64,000 nucleotides of DNA from Chelatococcus asaccharovorans (GCF_003201475.1 NZ_QJJK01000012.1:227917-291916); one strand, 5' to 3'. Counted from the stretch's first letter, positions 52,734-62,050 are shown. Notes: generated by a model not told the origin, from the sequence alone. Made by a program: numbers and translations.

Positions 52734-54369
52734 AGAGAGCCTCCGCCGCCTCGGCCGAGATGGTGCCGTCCGCCACGTCGCGGGCAACAGCTTCGCGCGC
52801 GCGCTCCGCCGCCGGACCGTAGCCGCCGCCGCCCGGCGTCTGGATGGTGACGATCTGTCCGCGGTCGAGCGCACCCTGCCCCAGAACGAGAGGCTTCGCG
52901 TCCGCGCCGAGGTCGAGCTGCGAACCGGTCGCCTTTTCACCGCCGAAGAGCCCCCAGGGCTGTGACCGGATGCGCGAGGTATCGAACTCGAACCGGCAAT
53001 CGGCCTCGGCGCGGTAGACGCGGCGCAGCCCGAGGCCGCCGCGATAGCGTCCGGCACCGCCCGACCCTTCCGCGAGTTCATAGCGCAGCACTGTCAGCGG
53101 ATATTCCACCTCCAGCGCCTCGACGGGCAGGTTCGATGTATTGGTCATGTGGACATGGACGCCGTCGAGCCCGTCCTTGTTGGGCCGCGCACCGAAGCCG
53201 CCGCCGATGGTCTCGATATAGATCCACGGATCGCCGCTCGTGGGCTGCACGCCGCTGAAACAGGCCATCATCACGGTGCCGCAGCTGGCGGCCGTCACCC
53301 GTTCCGGCACGGCCTTGGCGAGAGCCCCATGCACGAGATCGACGACGCGCTGGCTCGGCCCGATGCGGTTGAACACTGCGGCCGGTGCCCTGGCATTGAC
53401 AACCGTACCGGCCGGCGCCGTCACCGTCAGCGCGCGCGCAAGGCCGGCGTTCGGCAGGATGGTCGGGTCAACGACGGTCTTCACGGCGTAATAGACCGTG
53501 GACAGAAGCGCCGTATAGGTCATGTTGAAGCCGGCACGCATCTGCGGCGGGGCCTCGAAATGGAGACGCATCGCGTCGCCTTCGACAGTCACCGAAATCG
53601 AGAGTGGCACTTCACCATCGAATTCGGGATTGTCATAGACATCTGCGAAAGTATAGGTGCCGTCCGGAATGGTCACGATACCCGCGCGCATCTTGCGCTC
53701 TGCATAGTCCATCAGGGCGTTGCCTGCCGACAGCACGACATCCCGGCCGTATTTCGCGCAGAGCGCCTGCATGCGCTGCACGCCGAGGCGGTTGGCCGCC
53801 ATCTGCGCGCGCAGGTCCGACAGTCGCTCGCGCGGCACCTGGCAGTTGAGCAGGATGAGATCCTGCACATCCTTCTGCAGCTCACCGGCGCGATAGAGCC
53901 GGATGGGCGGGATGCGGATACCCTCCTGGTAGATATGCGCGTGGCCGCGGTCCGCGAAGTCGGAATGGTGGGCGGTGTTGATGGCCCAGGCCACGATCTC
54001 CGTCTCGAAGAAGATCGGCTCGGCCAGCACGATATCCGGCAGATGGGTGCCGCCGCCCTCATAGGCGTCGTTGCCGATGAAGACGTCGCCCGGCGCAATC
54101 TCCGCCGCGGGAAACCGCTTGGTGATCAGCGGGATCATCGCGAGGAACGAGCCGAGATGCATCGGGATATGCTCGGCCTGGCACAAGGTCTCGCCGGTGG
54201 TCGTAAAGAGCGCCGTCGAGCAGTCGCGGCGCTCCTTGATGTTGGTGGAATAGCTGGCGCGGACGAGCGCCTCGCCCATTTCTTCGACGATGGAGGAGAG
54301 CGCGCTGCCGATGACCTCGACGGAGATCGGATCGACCGTCACGGGCGGGCGGGGAGCGAGCTGGTTCAT
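52726..54369 (-). CDS. hyuB: Hydantoinase B / oxoprolinase beta-type subunit
   Basis: A 547-residue HyuB-family protein. FIGNDAYEGGGTHLPDI, ETIGGGFGARPNKDGLDGVHVHMTN and GSGGAGRYRGGLGLRRVYR are family blocks. MNQLAPRPPVTVDPISVEVIG at 54369 is the start, overlapping the HyuA stop by four bases. With HyuA it forms an ATP-dependent amidohydrolase acting on hydantoins, 5-oxoproline or other lactams. It is followed directly by the flavin dehydrogenase subunits, which suggests that ring opening yields the amine those subunits oxidise. Confidence 0.93.
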   Translation of the reverse strand: MNQLAPRPPVTVDPISVEVIGSALSSIVEEMGEALVRASYSTNIKERRDCSTALFTTTGETLCQAEHIPMHLGSFLAMIPLITKRFPAAEIAPGDVFIGNDAYEGGGTHLPDIVLAEPIFFETEIVAWAINTAHHSDFADRGHAHIYQEGIRIPPIRLYRAGELQKDVQDLILLNCQVPRERLSDLRAQMAANRLGVQRMQALCAKYGRDVVLSAGNALMDYAERKMRAGIVTIPDGTYTFADVYDNPEFDGEVPLSISVTVEGDAMRLHFEAPPQMRAGFNMTYTALLSTVYYAVKTVVDPTILPNAGLARALTVTAPAGTVVNARAPAAVFNRIGPSQRVVDLVHGALAKAVPERVTAASCGTVMMACFSGVQPTSGDPWIYIETIGGGFGARPNKDGLDGVHVHMTNTSNLPVEALEVEYPLTVLRYELAEGSGGAGRYRGGLGLRRVYRAEADCRFEFDTSRIRSQPWGLFGGEKATGSQLDLGADAKPLVLGQGALDRGQIVTIQTPGGGGYGPAAERAREAVARDVADGTISAEAAEALYG

Positions 54370-56417
54370 GCGTCTTCCAGGATCAGGTTGAGATAAGCGT
54401 CCACATGGGCGGTCATGCCGGGCAGGATGACGGTGGTCGTGTCCATCTGCTCGACGATGGCCGGCCCCGCGATGCGGTTGCCCGTGGCGAGCGCTTCGCG
54501 GGAATAGACCGGGCACGAGACGAAGCCGCCCGCCTCCGGCATCCACACCTCGCGTGCGCCGATGCGCGCCGAGGACGCATCCGCGCCCTGGTCGGTCATC
54601 GGCTCGAAGCGGGCCTTGCGCACCAGCCCGGCGGCCTCGACGCGGAAGGTGACGAGCTGAACGGTCTCGCCTTCCGCGATGAAGCCGTACATGCGCTTGT
54701 GCGCCGCCTCGAAACCGGCGACCAGCGCATCAAGCGTCGCCTTGGTGACCGGCCCGTCCGGCAGCGGGACCGAGAGCTCGTAGTTCTGGCCCTGGTAGCG
54801 CATGTCGACGGTGCGCGTGAGGCGCCGCGAGGCCGGCAGAATGCCTTCATTGTCGAGCCAGCGGCCGGCGTCCCTGATGAGGCCGGCGAAAGCCTCCTCG
54901 ATGGCAGGCAGGATATCCGCCTTCATCACCATGAGGCGCGTCGTCGCGAAATCGGCGCGCAGATCCGTGAGAAGCAGCCCCATCGCACAGAGGATGCCGG
55001 GATAACGGGGCACGAGAATGCGCTGCATGTCGAGTTCGCGGGCGAGCCGCGCGGCATGCAACGGCCCCGCGCCACCGAAGGCCGCGAGCGCATAGTCGCG
55101 GGGGTCGTGGCCACGCTGCACGGAGATGACGCGGATGGCGCGCGCCATATTCGCCGTCACCACCGCGATGATGCCTTGCGCGGTGGCCATGACATCGAGG
55201 CCGAGCTTCTCGGCCAGACGCCCGATCGCCGCCTTCGACAGATCCTGGCGGATGGCCATGCGGCCGGCCAGCAAATGCGTCGGGTTCAGGGTTTGCAGGA
55301 CGACATTGGCATCCGTCACCGCAGGCTCCGTCGAGCCCTTGTCGTAACAGACCGGGCCTGGGAAAGCCCCGCAGCTCTGCGGGCCGACCTTGAGGAGCCC
55401 GCCGCTATCGATATGGGCGATCGAGCCCCCGCCGGCGCCGACCGTGTGAATATCGAGCATCGGCGCCTTGATGGGATAGCCGTGGACGATCGCCTCGCTG
55501 GTCAGGCGACACTGGCCGTCGTGCAGCAGGGCGACATCGCTCGAGGTGCCGCCCATGTCGAAGGTGATGATACGGTCCATGCCCGTCATCTGGCCGATGG
55601 CCTGGGCGGCGACCACGCCCGTGGACGGCCCGGAGAGAACCGTGCGCACGGGCAACCGGGCCGCCTGCTCGAAGCCGATGACGCCGCCGTTCGACTGCGT
55701 CAGCTGCGGCGCGACCTTCAGGCCGAGTGCTTTCAGCCGGCCCGCCAGACGATGAATGTAGGTCTCCATGACCGGGCCGAGATAGGCATTCACCACGGCG
55801 GTCGACATGCGCTCGTATTCGCGGAATTCCGGCGCGACTTCATGGCCGGCGGTCAGGAATACATCCGGCAATTCTTCCCTAAGGATCTCCAGAACACGCT
55901 TCTCGTGCTCGGGGCGCACAAAGCCGTAGAGAAAGGAGACGGCGACCGCCGCAACGCCTGTTTCCTTCAGGGCCCGGGCAGCCTCGCGGACGGCCGTCTC
56001 GTCGAGCGCCGTCTCGATCCGTCCGTCATGGCGGACGCGCTCGGGAACCTCGAGGCGTAGCGAGCGCGCGACCAGGACTTCCGGCTTGTCGGCCTGAAGG
56101 TCATAAAGATCCGGCCGCTTCTGGCGCCCGATCTCGAGAAGGTCGCGAAAGCCCTCGGTCGTCACCAAGCCGGTCTTCACGCCTTTGTGCTGGATCAGCG
56201 CATTGGTGCCAACCGTCGTGCCATGACCAAGATAGGCAATGTCGCCCGCGGCGATCCCGATGTTCTCGATACCCTGCTGCACACCCTCGGCGATGCCGCG
56301 GGAGGGGTCGTCCGGCGTGGATGACACCTTCCAGACCACGACCTCGCCACTGGCGTCCTCGAACATGCAGACGTCGGTGAATGTCCCGCCTGAATCGACG
56401 CCAATTCTCCAGACCAT
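54366..56417 (-). CDS. hyuA: Hydantoinase A / oxoprolinase alpha-type subunit
   Basis: A 683-residue ATP-binding subunit with an ASKHA (actin/hexokinase-like) fold. WRIGVDSGGTFTDVC opens the protein; GHGTTVGTNALIQ and ITFDMGGTSSDVALL are further nucleotide-binding motifs. It activates the lactam or hydantoin carbonyl by phosphorylation in the characterised family. It lies 161 bp downstream of the SDR gene on the same strand. Sequence alone does not separate hydantoinase, N-methylhydantoinase, oxoprolinase and caprolactamase activities. Confidence 0.93.
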   Translation of the reverse strand: MVWRIGVDSGGTFTDVCMFEDASGEVVVWKVSSTPDDPSRGIAEGVQQGIENIGIAAGDIAYLGHGTTVGTNALIQHKGVKTGLVTTEGFRDLLEIGRQKRPDLYDLQADKPEVLVARSLRLEVPERVRHDGRIETALDETAVREAARALKETGVAAVAVSFLYGFVRPEHEKRVLEILREELPDVFLTAGHEVAPEFREYERMSTAVVNAYLGPVMETYIHRLAGRLKALGLKVAPQLTQSNGGVIGFEQAARLPVRTVLSGPSTGVVAAQAIGQMTGMDRIITFDMGGTSSDVALLHDGQCRLTSEAIVHGYPIKAPMLDIHTVGAGGGSIAHIDSGGLLKVGPQSCGAFPGPVCYDKGSTEPAVTDANVVLQTLNPTHLLAGRMAIRQDLSKAAIGRLAEKLGLDVMATAQGIIAVVTANMARAIRVISVQRGHDPRDYALAAFGGAGPLHAARLARELDMQRILVPRYPGILCAMGLLLTDLRADFATTRLMVMKADILPAIEEAFAGLIRDAGRWLDNEGILPASRRLTRTVDMRYQGQNYELSVPLPDGPVTKATLDALVAGFEAAHKRMYGFIAEGETVQLVTFRVEAAGLVRKARFEPMTDQGADASSARIGAREVWMPEAGGFVSCPVYSREALATGNRIAGPAIVEQMDTTTVILPGMTAHVDAYLNLILEDA

Positions 56418-56578
56418 GGCCTTGTTACTCCTGGGATAAAAACCTCGGCAGCGCCGTGCGGCCTGCGCCTTGGACAGAAGCGGGACGATGCACCGGCGTG
56501 CAACGCAGAGGACGGCCGCCGTCTGATGTCGGCGGATGTATTGCGAGCGCCTCCGCTTCGCCGTTGGCGGTCATAGGC

Positions 56579-57277
56579 CTACAGCATGGTCTCATAGCGA
56601 CAGTTGACCAGTAATTCGGCGACGGCCGCCGTATTCGGGAGCGTGACGACCGTTCCGACAAGCCGAGCGAGATCCTCCACCTGGATCATGTCGTCCTGGC
56701 CGACGGACGGCACATCCGCGGTCATCTCCGTGCGGACATAGCCGGGACACAGAGCGACAGCGCGAATGCCATGCTCCCAGCCGGCGCGGCAAATGGCATG
56801 GCTCAGGGCCATCACCGCATGTTTCGACATCTGATAGCCGACGTTGAGCCCCATCACACGCTTGCCGGACAGGGAGGCAACCGTGACGACGCGGCCCCGG
56901 CCGCTCGCCTTCAAAGCCGGGAAGGCCGCGCGCGCGAGGCGGAACGGCGCCTTCACATTAATAGCGAGAAGCGCATCGAGCATGGCGTCCTCGGCCGCCT
57001 CGTCCTCAGCCTCGAGGCCCACATGGCCGAGGATCCCGGCGTTAAGAACGAGTGCGTCGAGACCGCCGAACCGCGCGACGACGGCATCGACAAGGGCGTT
57101 CTCCCCGCCTTTCTCAGCATCATAAGCGAAGACGGCCGTGTCTTCGCCGACGAGGTCCTCGGGCACGCGGGATGGATCGCGCAGGGCGAGGGCAAGAGAG
57201 AAGCCGTGCCGGCGCAGTTCGAGCGCGATAGCGCGGCCGATCCCACGGGAAGCCCCCGTGATCAGGGCAATACTCAC
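56579..57277 (-). CDS. Short-chain dehydrogenase/reductase (SDR)
   Basis: A 232-residue classical SDR. The cofactor motif is TGASRGIGRA (residues 7-16), LVLNAGILG follows, and the catalytic Ser, Tyr and Lys are in VASLSGKRVMGLNVGYQMSKHAV. Basic residues near the first turn favour NADP(H). GAGAGG precedes a GTG start. It is divergent from the IclR gene and probably first in the SDR-HyuA-HyuB-dehydrogenase run. It may reduce or oxidise a ketone intermediate. Confidence 0.92.
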   Translation of the reverse strand: MSIALITGASRGIGRAIALELRRHGFSLALALRDPSRVPEDLVGEDTAVFAYDAEKGGENALVDAVVARFGGLDALVLNAGILGHVGLEAEDEAAEDAMLDALLAINVKAPFRLARAAFPALKASGRGRVVTVASLSGKRVMGLNVGYQMSKHAVMALSHAICRAGWEHGIRAVALCPGYVRTEMTADVPSVGQDDMIQVEDLARLVGTVVTLPNTAAVAELLVNCRYETML

Positions 57278-57369
57278 GTCACATCCTCTCGGGAGTTTCC
57301 AGAAAGAGACCAGAGAGCGCCAGGACCGTCAAGATGATTTCAATTATCAGAACTTGACCGCACATATTA

Positions 57370-57384
57370 TTCCGATTATCGGAA
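57370..57384. promoter_or_regulatory. Candidate IclR operator between iclR-type and SDR genes
   Basis: TTCCGATTATCGGAA is a perfect inverted repeat (7-1-7), three bases before the IclR start codon. A related sequence, TTCAATTATCAGAA, lies at 57339-57352, about 31 bp upstream. Paired sites in a divergent region fit IclR-type control of both genes. Confidence 0.55.
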
Positions 57385-57387
57385 GAT

Positions 57388-58158
57388 ATGGCCGACAAGA
57401 CAATCTCTGAAACCGTCGAGAAAGCGTTGATCCTCCTGTCGCATCTCGCGGAGGGTGGCCACGACGGCTTGAGCCTGGGCGAGGCGGCCGAGCGGGCCGG
57501 CATCAGCAAGCCCACGGCCCACCGCCTGCTCAACACCCTCGTGCAGCAAGCCTTCGCCGAGCGTCCCCCCTATTCCCGCAACTATCGGCTGGGGCCTGCC
57601 ATCAGTGCACTCGCGCGGGTCGGCATAGCAACCGATCTCCATGGCGAACGCTGGCGCACATGCCTTGCCGAGATTTCCGCCGCGACCGAGGCGGCGGCCT
57701 TTCTGTTCGTGCGGGCGGGCGACGAGGCGCTGTGCGTCGAGGCGGATTTCGGTGCCTTCCTGCTGCCGACCCTCTCCTCCGGCATCGGCGGCCGTGTGCC
57801 GCTCGGCCTCGGGCCTGGGAGCCTCGCCATCCTCGCCGGCCTCGCCGAGAGCGAGGCGGACGCGATCCTCGCCCGCAACGCCCCGCGTCTGCGCCTCACT
57901 GAAACCCGCACGCTCGAGACCCTGTCCGCCCAAGTCCGCGCGGCCCGCTGCAATGGCTATGCCTTCGACCCCGGCGAGATCCTGGCGGAGGTGCGCGGCG
58001 TGGCCATCGGCGTTGTCCACCACGGCAATCCCCTGCCGATGGCGGTCTCGACGGCGAGCCTTGCCTCCCGTCTGCCGGAGGAGCGCGTTGCCGACACGTG
58101 CAAGCTGATGCGCAAGGCCGTCGCAAAAGCACTCGGTGCACCGTCGCAGCCACTCTAG
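57388..58158 (+). CDS. IclR-family transcriptional regulator
   Basis: A 256-residue IclR-type regulator. The winged helix-turn-helix is in GLSLGEAAERAGISKPTAHRLLNTLVQ (about residues 28-54). The effector domain follows, with GSLAILAGL and YAFDPGEI typical of the family. It is divergent from the SDR-hydantoinase run and so is the likely local regulator. A perfect inverted repeat overlaps its ribosome-binding region. Confidence 0.92.
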   Translation: MADKTISETVEKALILLSHLAEGGHDGLSLGEAAERAGISKPTAHRLLNTLVQQAFAERPPYSRNYRLGPAISALARVGIATDLHGERWRTCLAEISAATEAAAFLFVRAGDEALCVEADFGAFLLPTLSSGIGGRVPLGLGPGSLAILAGLAESEADAILARNAPRLRLTETRTLETLSAQVRAARCNGYAFDPGEILAEVRGVAIGVVHHGNPLPMAVSTASLASRLPEERVADTCKLMRKAVAKALGAPSQPL

Positions 58159-58329
58159 CGGTTTGTTTCGACGCTTGAACCCTGGGCGATATGCGGCGAC
58201 CTGCGCATCACCCCGCGCGCCGCTCTGCTTCCTTGGCGCGCCATGACCGTGGCCGCGCATTTTGGGCTCGGCGATGGCTCCACCCCCACGCGGGCTGGCG
58301 GGCGAGACATCCCGCCATAACGCAGGCGA

Positions 58330-58357
58330 TTGATAACTAACTGTTTTAAAATATATT
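58330..58357 (+). promoter_or_regulatory. Candidate promoter of the NitT/Tau-type importer operon
   Basis: TTGATA (58330-58335), a 16-bp spacer and TATATT (58352-58357) in an unusually AT-rich patch. It would give a leader of about 220 bases before the binding-protein gene. Confidence 0.45.
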
Positions 58358-58479
58358 TTCTGTCGCCAGCGCGAAGCGATCGGTGGCCGCCATGGCGGAA
58401 CGGCCCTCCCCCCTGTGGGCCCATTTGCTACTCTGCCACACGAAAGAGCAGGGCCGGCGTCATTTTAAGCTCAAAACAA

Positions 58480-58491
58480 ATGAAATTTCAT
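58480..58491. promoter_or_regulatory. Palindrome ATGAAATTTCAT upstream of the importer
   Basis: A perfect 12-bp palindrome about 100 bases before the binding-protein start, partly overlapping a CATAAT hexamer at 58493. It could be the site of the nearby MarR or IclR protein; nothing in the sequence decides. Confidence 0.4.
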
Positions 58492-58588
58492 GCATAATCC
58501 AGATCGACGGGATTTGCCCCCATAGGCAAGCCGGCGGAAAGAGGCGATGATCGCCCGCCAGAGGGGATAGAAGGGAGCGTGGATCGAC

Positions 58589-59662
58589 ATGATCAGGTTT
58601 CGGCAGAAACAGCGCAGCTTTACATTCGAGCGCGGCTTTAGGTTGGAGCGCGGCCTGGCGTTGGCATTCGCCATCGCGGCGTCGACGGCGGGGCTCACGG
58701 CGGCCAGCGCGCAGACCATTCCGACCATTCGCGTCGGCTGGACCGTTCCGGCGGAGGACGCGAAATACTGGATGATGAAGCGCCCGCAGGAATTTCCCAA
58801 TCTCGGCAAGAAGTATAACGTCGAATGGGTGCAGTTCCAGGGTACGGCGCAGATGGTGCAGGCCATGGCCGCCGGCGCGCTCGACTGCTCGACCCAGGGC
58901 GTGCTGTCGCTGGCGCAGGGGGCCGCTTCGGCGGGCCTGCAGACCTATATCGTCGCCCAGCATGTCGGCGAGAAAGCACCCGAAAGCTTTTCCGTGTATT
59001 GGGCCGTGAAAGACGACAGCCCGATCAAATCCGTGAAGGATTTCAAGGGCAAGACCATCGGCCTCAATGTCCTCGGCACGGGCATCTGGGGACCGCTCGC
59101 CATCGCGCTGAAGAAGAACGGCATCGATCCGGACAAGGACGTCAAGCTGGTGGAGGCGGCCTTCCCGACCCAGGAGGATGCCATCCGGACCGGCCGTCTC
59201 GACGTCGGCGTTCTCAACCAGCCCTTCGCCGCGCGCGCGGAAGCCAAGGGCGGGCTGCGCAAGGTCTTTGCCATCTCCGAGGAAATCCCGGACATCGTCC
59301 ATATTCTCGAGGCCTGCAGCAAGACATTCGTGGACAAGAATCCCGAGCTCGCGGCCCTCTACGTGCAGGATCTCACCGCGGGCATGGGTAAGGCGCTCGC
59401 CAACCGTGACGAGACCTTGAAGATCGTCACGGAAATCTTCAAGGCGCCGGTCGCGGTCTTCGATCCCTTCTACTTCAAGACGCGTGCGTCGAGCGATGCA
59501 CCGCTCGGTTCGGCTGACTTCGCACGGGATCCTGGAGCCGCGGCGAACTACGATGGCATCCAGAAGATGTTCAAGCTTTACTATGATGTCGGCATGCTGC
59601 CGAAACAGCTCGACGTGAAGGATTTCAAACACGCGAAGATTTTTGCCCCTCTCAAACCATGA
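58589..59662 (+). CDS. ABC transporter substrate-binding protein (NitT/Tau, NMT1-like family)
   Basis: A 357-residue periplasmic binding protein. A rather long, Arg-rich N-terminus precedes a Sec signal ending near ASAQ at about residue 41. The mature protein resembles SsuA/TauA-type proteins that bind taurine, sulfonates, nitrate, pyrimidines or aromatic acids. The ATPase gene overlaps its stop by four bases. Its ligand is probably the substrate of the catabolic gene at 62858. Confidence 0.9.
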   Translation: MIRFRQKQRSFTFERGFRLERGLALAFAIAASTAGLTAASAQTIPTIRVGWTVPAEDAKYWMMKRPQEFPNLGKKYNVEWVQFQGTAQMVQAMAAGALDCSTQGVLSLAQGAASAGLQTYIVAQHVGEKAPESFSVYWAVKDDSPIKSVKDFKGKTIGLNVLGTGIWGPLAIALKKNGIDPDKDVKLVEAAFPTQEDAIRTGRLDVGVLNQPFAARAEAKGGLRKVFAISEEIPDIVHILEACSKTFVDKNPELAALYVQDLTAGMGKALANRDETLKIVTEIFKAPVAVFDPFYFKTRASSDAPLGSADFARDPGAAANYDGIQKMFKLYYDVGMLPKQLDVKDFKHAKIFAPLKP

Positions 59663-60498
59663 GCCAGGCAGAACTCACGTCACCACGGATCGCGGCCGAG
59701 GAACGAAACGCGTTGCGTCAATCCAGCATGATTTCCATCGAGCGCGTATCGAAATACTTCGATACGCGCCGCGACAAGCGTCATCTTGCCCTGAGCGAGA
59801 TCACGCTGCCGGTCACCCGCGGCGAATTCGTTTCGATCCTCGGGCCATCGGGCTGTGGCAAATCCACGCTTCTTTATATCGTCGGCGGCTTCGTGCAGCC
59901 GTCGTCGGGCCAGGTGCTGGTCAACGACCGTCCCGTCGAGGGACCAGGACCGGATCGCGGCCCGGTTTTCCAGGAGTTCGCGCTCTTCCCCTGGAAGACG
60001 GTTCTCGGCAATGTGACCTATGGGCTCGACCAGCGCGGCGTGCCCAAGGCGGAAGCGGTCGCACGGGCGCGGGCGCTGCTCGCCATGGTCAGCCTGTCCG
60101 GTTACGAGAACTTCTACCCCAAGGAATTGTCGGGCGGCATGAAGCAGCGCGTGGCGATCGCGCGCACGCTCGCCTACAAGCCCAATATCCTGCTCATGGA
60201 CGAGCCTTTCGGCGCGCTCGATGCGCAGACACGGACCCGTCTGCAGAACGACCTTCTGAAGATCTGGGACGAGGACCGCAAGACGGTGCTGTTCGTGACC
60301 CACAGCGTCGAGGAGGCCGTCTTTTTGTCGGACCGTGTCGTGATGATGTCGCGGTCTCCGGGCCGCATCCAGGATATCATCGACATCGATCTGCCGCGGC
60401 CCCGCGATCGCGCCTCGCTGCTCCTCGACCGGCGCTACCAGGACTATGTCGTCAATATCGAGCGTATGATGGATGCGCAGACCGGGGATCATTCCTGA
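59659..60498 (+). CDS. ABC transporter ATP-binding protein (NitT/Tau family)
   Basis: A 279-residue ATPase. Walker A is GPSGCGKST, the signature LSGGMKQRVAIARTLA, Walker B ILLMDEPFGALD and the switch FVTHSVEEAVFLSDR. The N-terminal 27 residues precede the domain. It overlaps both flanking genes, being the second of a four-gene importer operon. Confidence 0.93.
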   Translation: MSQAELTSPRIAAEERNALRQSSMISIERVSKYFDTRRDKRHLALSEITLPVTRGEFVSILGPSGCGKSTLLYIVGGFVQPSSGQVLVNDRPVEGPGPDRGPVFQEFALFPWKTVLGNVTYGLDQRGVPKAEAVARARALLAMVSLSGYENFYPKELSGGMKQRVAIARTLAYKPNILLMDEPFGALDAQTRTRLQNDLLKIWDEDRKTVLFVTHSVEEAVFLSDRVVMMSRSPGRIQDIIDIDLPRPRDRASLLLDRRYQDYVVNIERMMDAQTGDHS

Positions 60499-61280
60499 TG
60501 GTGCTGCGCCGATTTCTGCCAGCGCTGCCGCCGCTGCTGGCCTTTGCCGGCATTCTGGCTATCTGGGAACTGCTGTCGCTCTACTTCGGCCTTGACGGCT
60601 TGCCCCCGCCGTCGGTCGCGCTGCGGCAGGTGCCGGTGATCCTCACCGACCCGCAATCGCTGTTCGATATCGTCGATTCCCTGCGGCGCATGGCCATCGG
60701 CATCGTGCTGGCGCTCGTCTTCGCCATTCCCGTCGGTCTGTGGATGGGCCGCAGCCGCTTCGCCGCGGCCTTCTTCAATCCGCTCCTGTCCGTCATCTAT
60801 CCCGTCCCGAAAGCCGCTTTGATGCCCATCATCATGCTATGGCTCGGCGTCGGTGATGCTTCAAAGATCCTCGTCATCTTCCTCGGCGTCACGCTGCCCT
60901 TGATCTATCACAGCTATCAGGGCAGCCGCGCGGTCGAGGAAAAGCTGCTCTGGTCGGCCGCCGCCATGGGCATGCAGCCTCCCGCGCGGCTCGCGCGCAT
61001 CGTTCTGCCCGCAGCCCTGCCGGAAATCCTCGTCGGGTGCCGCACGGCGCTCGTGCTTGGCCTGATCACCATGGTGACGAGCGAGATGATCGCGCGCCAG
61101 ACCGGTATCGGCAATCTCGTGTTCCAGTCCCTGGAAATGGGCATCTATGACACGGTCTATGCGATGATCGTCATCATCGGCGCACTCGGCTTCATCCTCG
61201 ACGTGCTGTTCGAGCGGCTGCGCGGCTGGCTGGTCGGCTGGGCGGAACCCGCGCAATCGATCATCGTGGGTTCCACATGA
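60498..61280 (+). CDS. ABC transporter permease (NitT/Tau family), first copy
   Basis: A 260-residue inner-membrane permease with about six helices. The coupling loop reads EKLLWSAAAMGMQPPARLARIVLPAALPEIL. The ATG at 60498 overlaps the ATPase stop; the long upstream frame is not coding. Having two permease genes of the same type suggests a heterodimeric channel. Confidence 0.92.
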   Translation: MVLRRFLPALPPLLAFAGILAIWELLSLYFGLDGLPPPSVALRQVPVILTDPQSLFDIVDSLRRMAIGIVLALVFAIPVGLWMGRSRFAAAFFNPLLSVIYPVPKAALMPIIMLWLGVGDASKILVIFLGVTLPLIYHSYQGSRAVEEKLLWSAAAMGMQPPARLARIVLPAALPEILVGCRTALVLGLITMVTSEMIARQTGIGNLVFQSLEMGIYDTVYAMIVIIGALGFILDVLFERLRGWLVGWAEPAQSIIVGST

Positions 61281-62050
61281 ACACGCGCTCTTCGACCCTC
61301 GCCTACGGATTGCTGGGCGCCCTTCCCATCGTCGGGCTTCTTGCCCTCTGGCAGGCCATCCATCTCTCCGGGATAGCCCCGCCGGCGCTGCTGCCTTCAC
61401 CTGCCGCCGTCTTCCTGCGGTTCTTCCAGCAGCTCGGCGATGCGAGCTTCCTCCAGAATGTCGGCGTGACCCTCTACCGGCTGTTCGTCGGCTTCTTCGT
61501 CGCGGCGGTCGTCGGCATCGCCGCCGGGGTGGTGGCGACCGGCAGCAAGCTGTTCGCGAGTTTTCTGCTGCCGCTCGTGCGGGTGCTCGCACCCGTGCCG
61601 AAGATCGCACTCTACCCGGCTTTCACGCTCACGCTCGGCTACGATGACGCCTCGAAGATCGCGCTCGTCATCGCCGATGCGCTCTTCCCCATCCTGCTCG
61701 CGACCTACCAGGGCACCTCGGCCGTCGAGCCCAAGCTCGCCTGGTCGGCGCGAGCGGCCGGCGTGTCGCCGCTGCGCACGCTGTTCACCGTGGTGTTGCC
61801 GGCCGCGCTTCCCTCCGTGATGACCGGCTGCCGCATCGGATTGGTTATCTCCTGCATCGTGGTGTTCCTGGCGGAGATGATCACATCGACCAACGGTCTC
61901 GGCCACCTCCTGATGCGCGCGGCGCGCAACTTTCAGACGGTCGACATGTTCGTGCCGCTGATCGCGATCTCGATCCTCGGCCTCCTGCTCAACAGCGCCT
62001 TCAACGCCTTGCGGCGTCATCTCCTGCGCGGCTTCCCCGAGGAGAAGTAG
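61277..62050 (+). CDS. ABC transporter permease (NitT/Tau family), second copy
   Basis: A 257-residue inner-membrane permease. The coupling loop reads PKLAWSARAAGVSPLRTLFTVVLPAALPSVM. It starts four bases before the stop of the first permease gene. Its last 50 bases overlap the 3' end of the convergent MarR gene. Confidence 0.92.
   Translation: MNTRSSTLAYGLLGALPIVGLLALWQAIHLSGIAPPALLPSPAAVFLRFFQQLGDASFLQNVGVTLYRLFVGFFVAAVVGIAAGVVATGSKLFASFLLPLVRVLAPVPKIALYPAFTLTLGYDDASKIALVIADALFPILLATYQGTSAVEPKLAWSARAAGVSPLRTLFTVVLPAALPSVMTGCRIGLVISCIVVFLAEMITSTNGLGHLLMRAARNFQTVDMFVPLIAISILGLLLNSAFNALRRHLLRGFPEEK

Larger units (their letters stand above)
58159..58588. other. Intergenic region with promoter and palindrome before the NitT/Tau-type importer
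   Basis: No gene is supported in these 430 bases. An AT-rich patch (58330-58360) looks like a promoter, and a 12-bp palindrome lies at 58480; both are listed separately. The remaining sequence is unremarkable. Confidence 0.45.
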
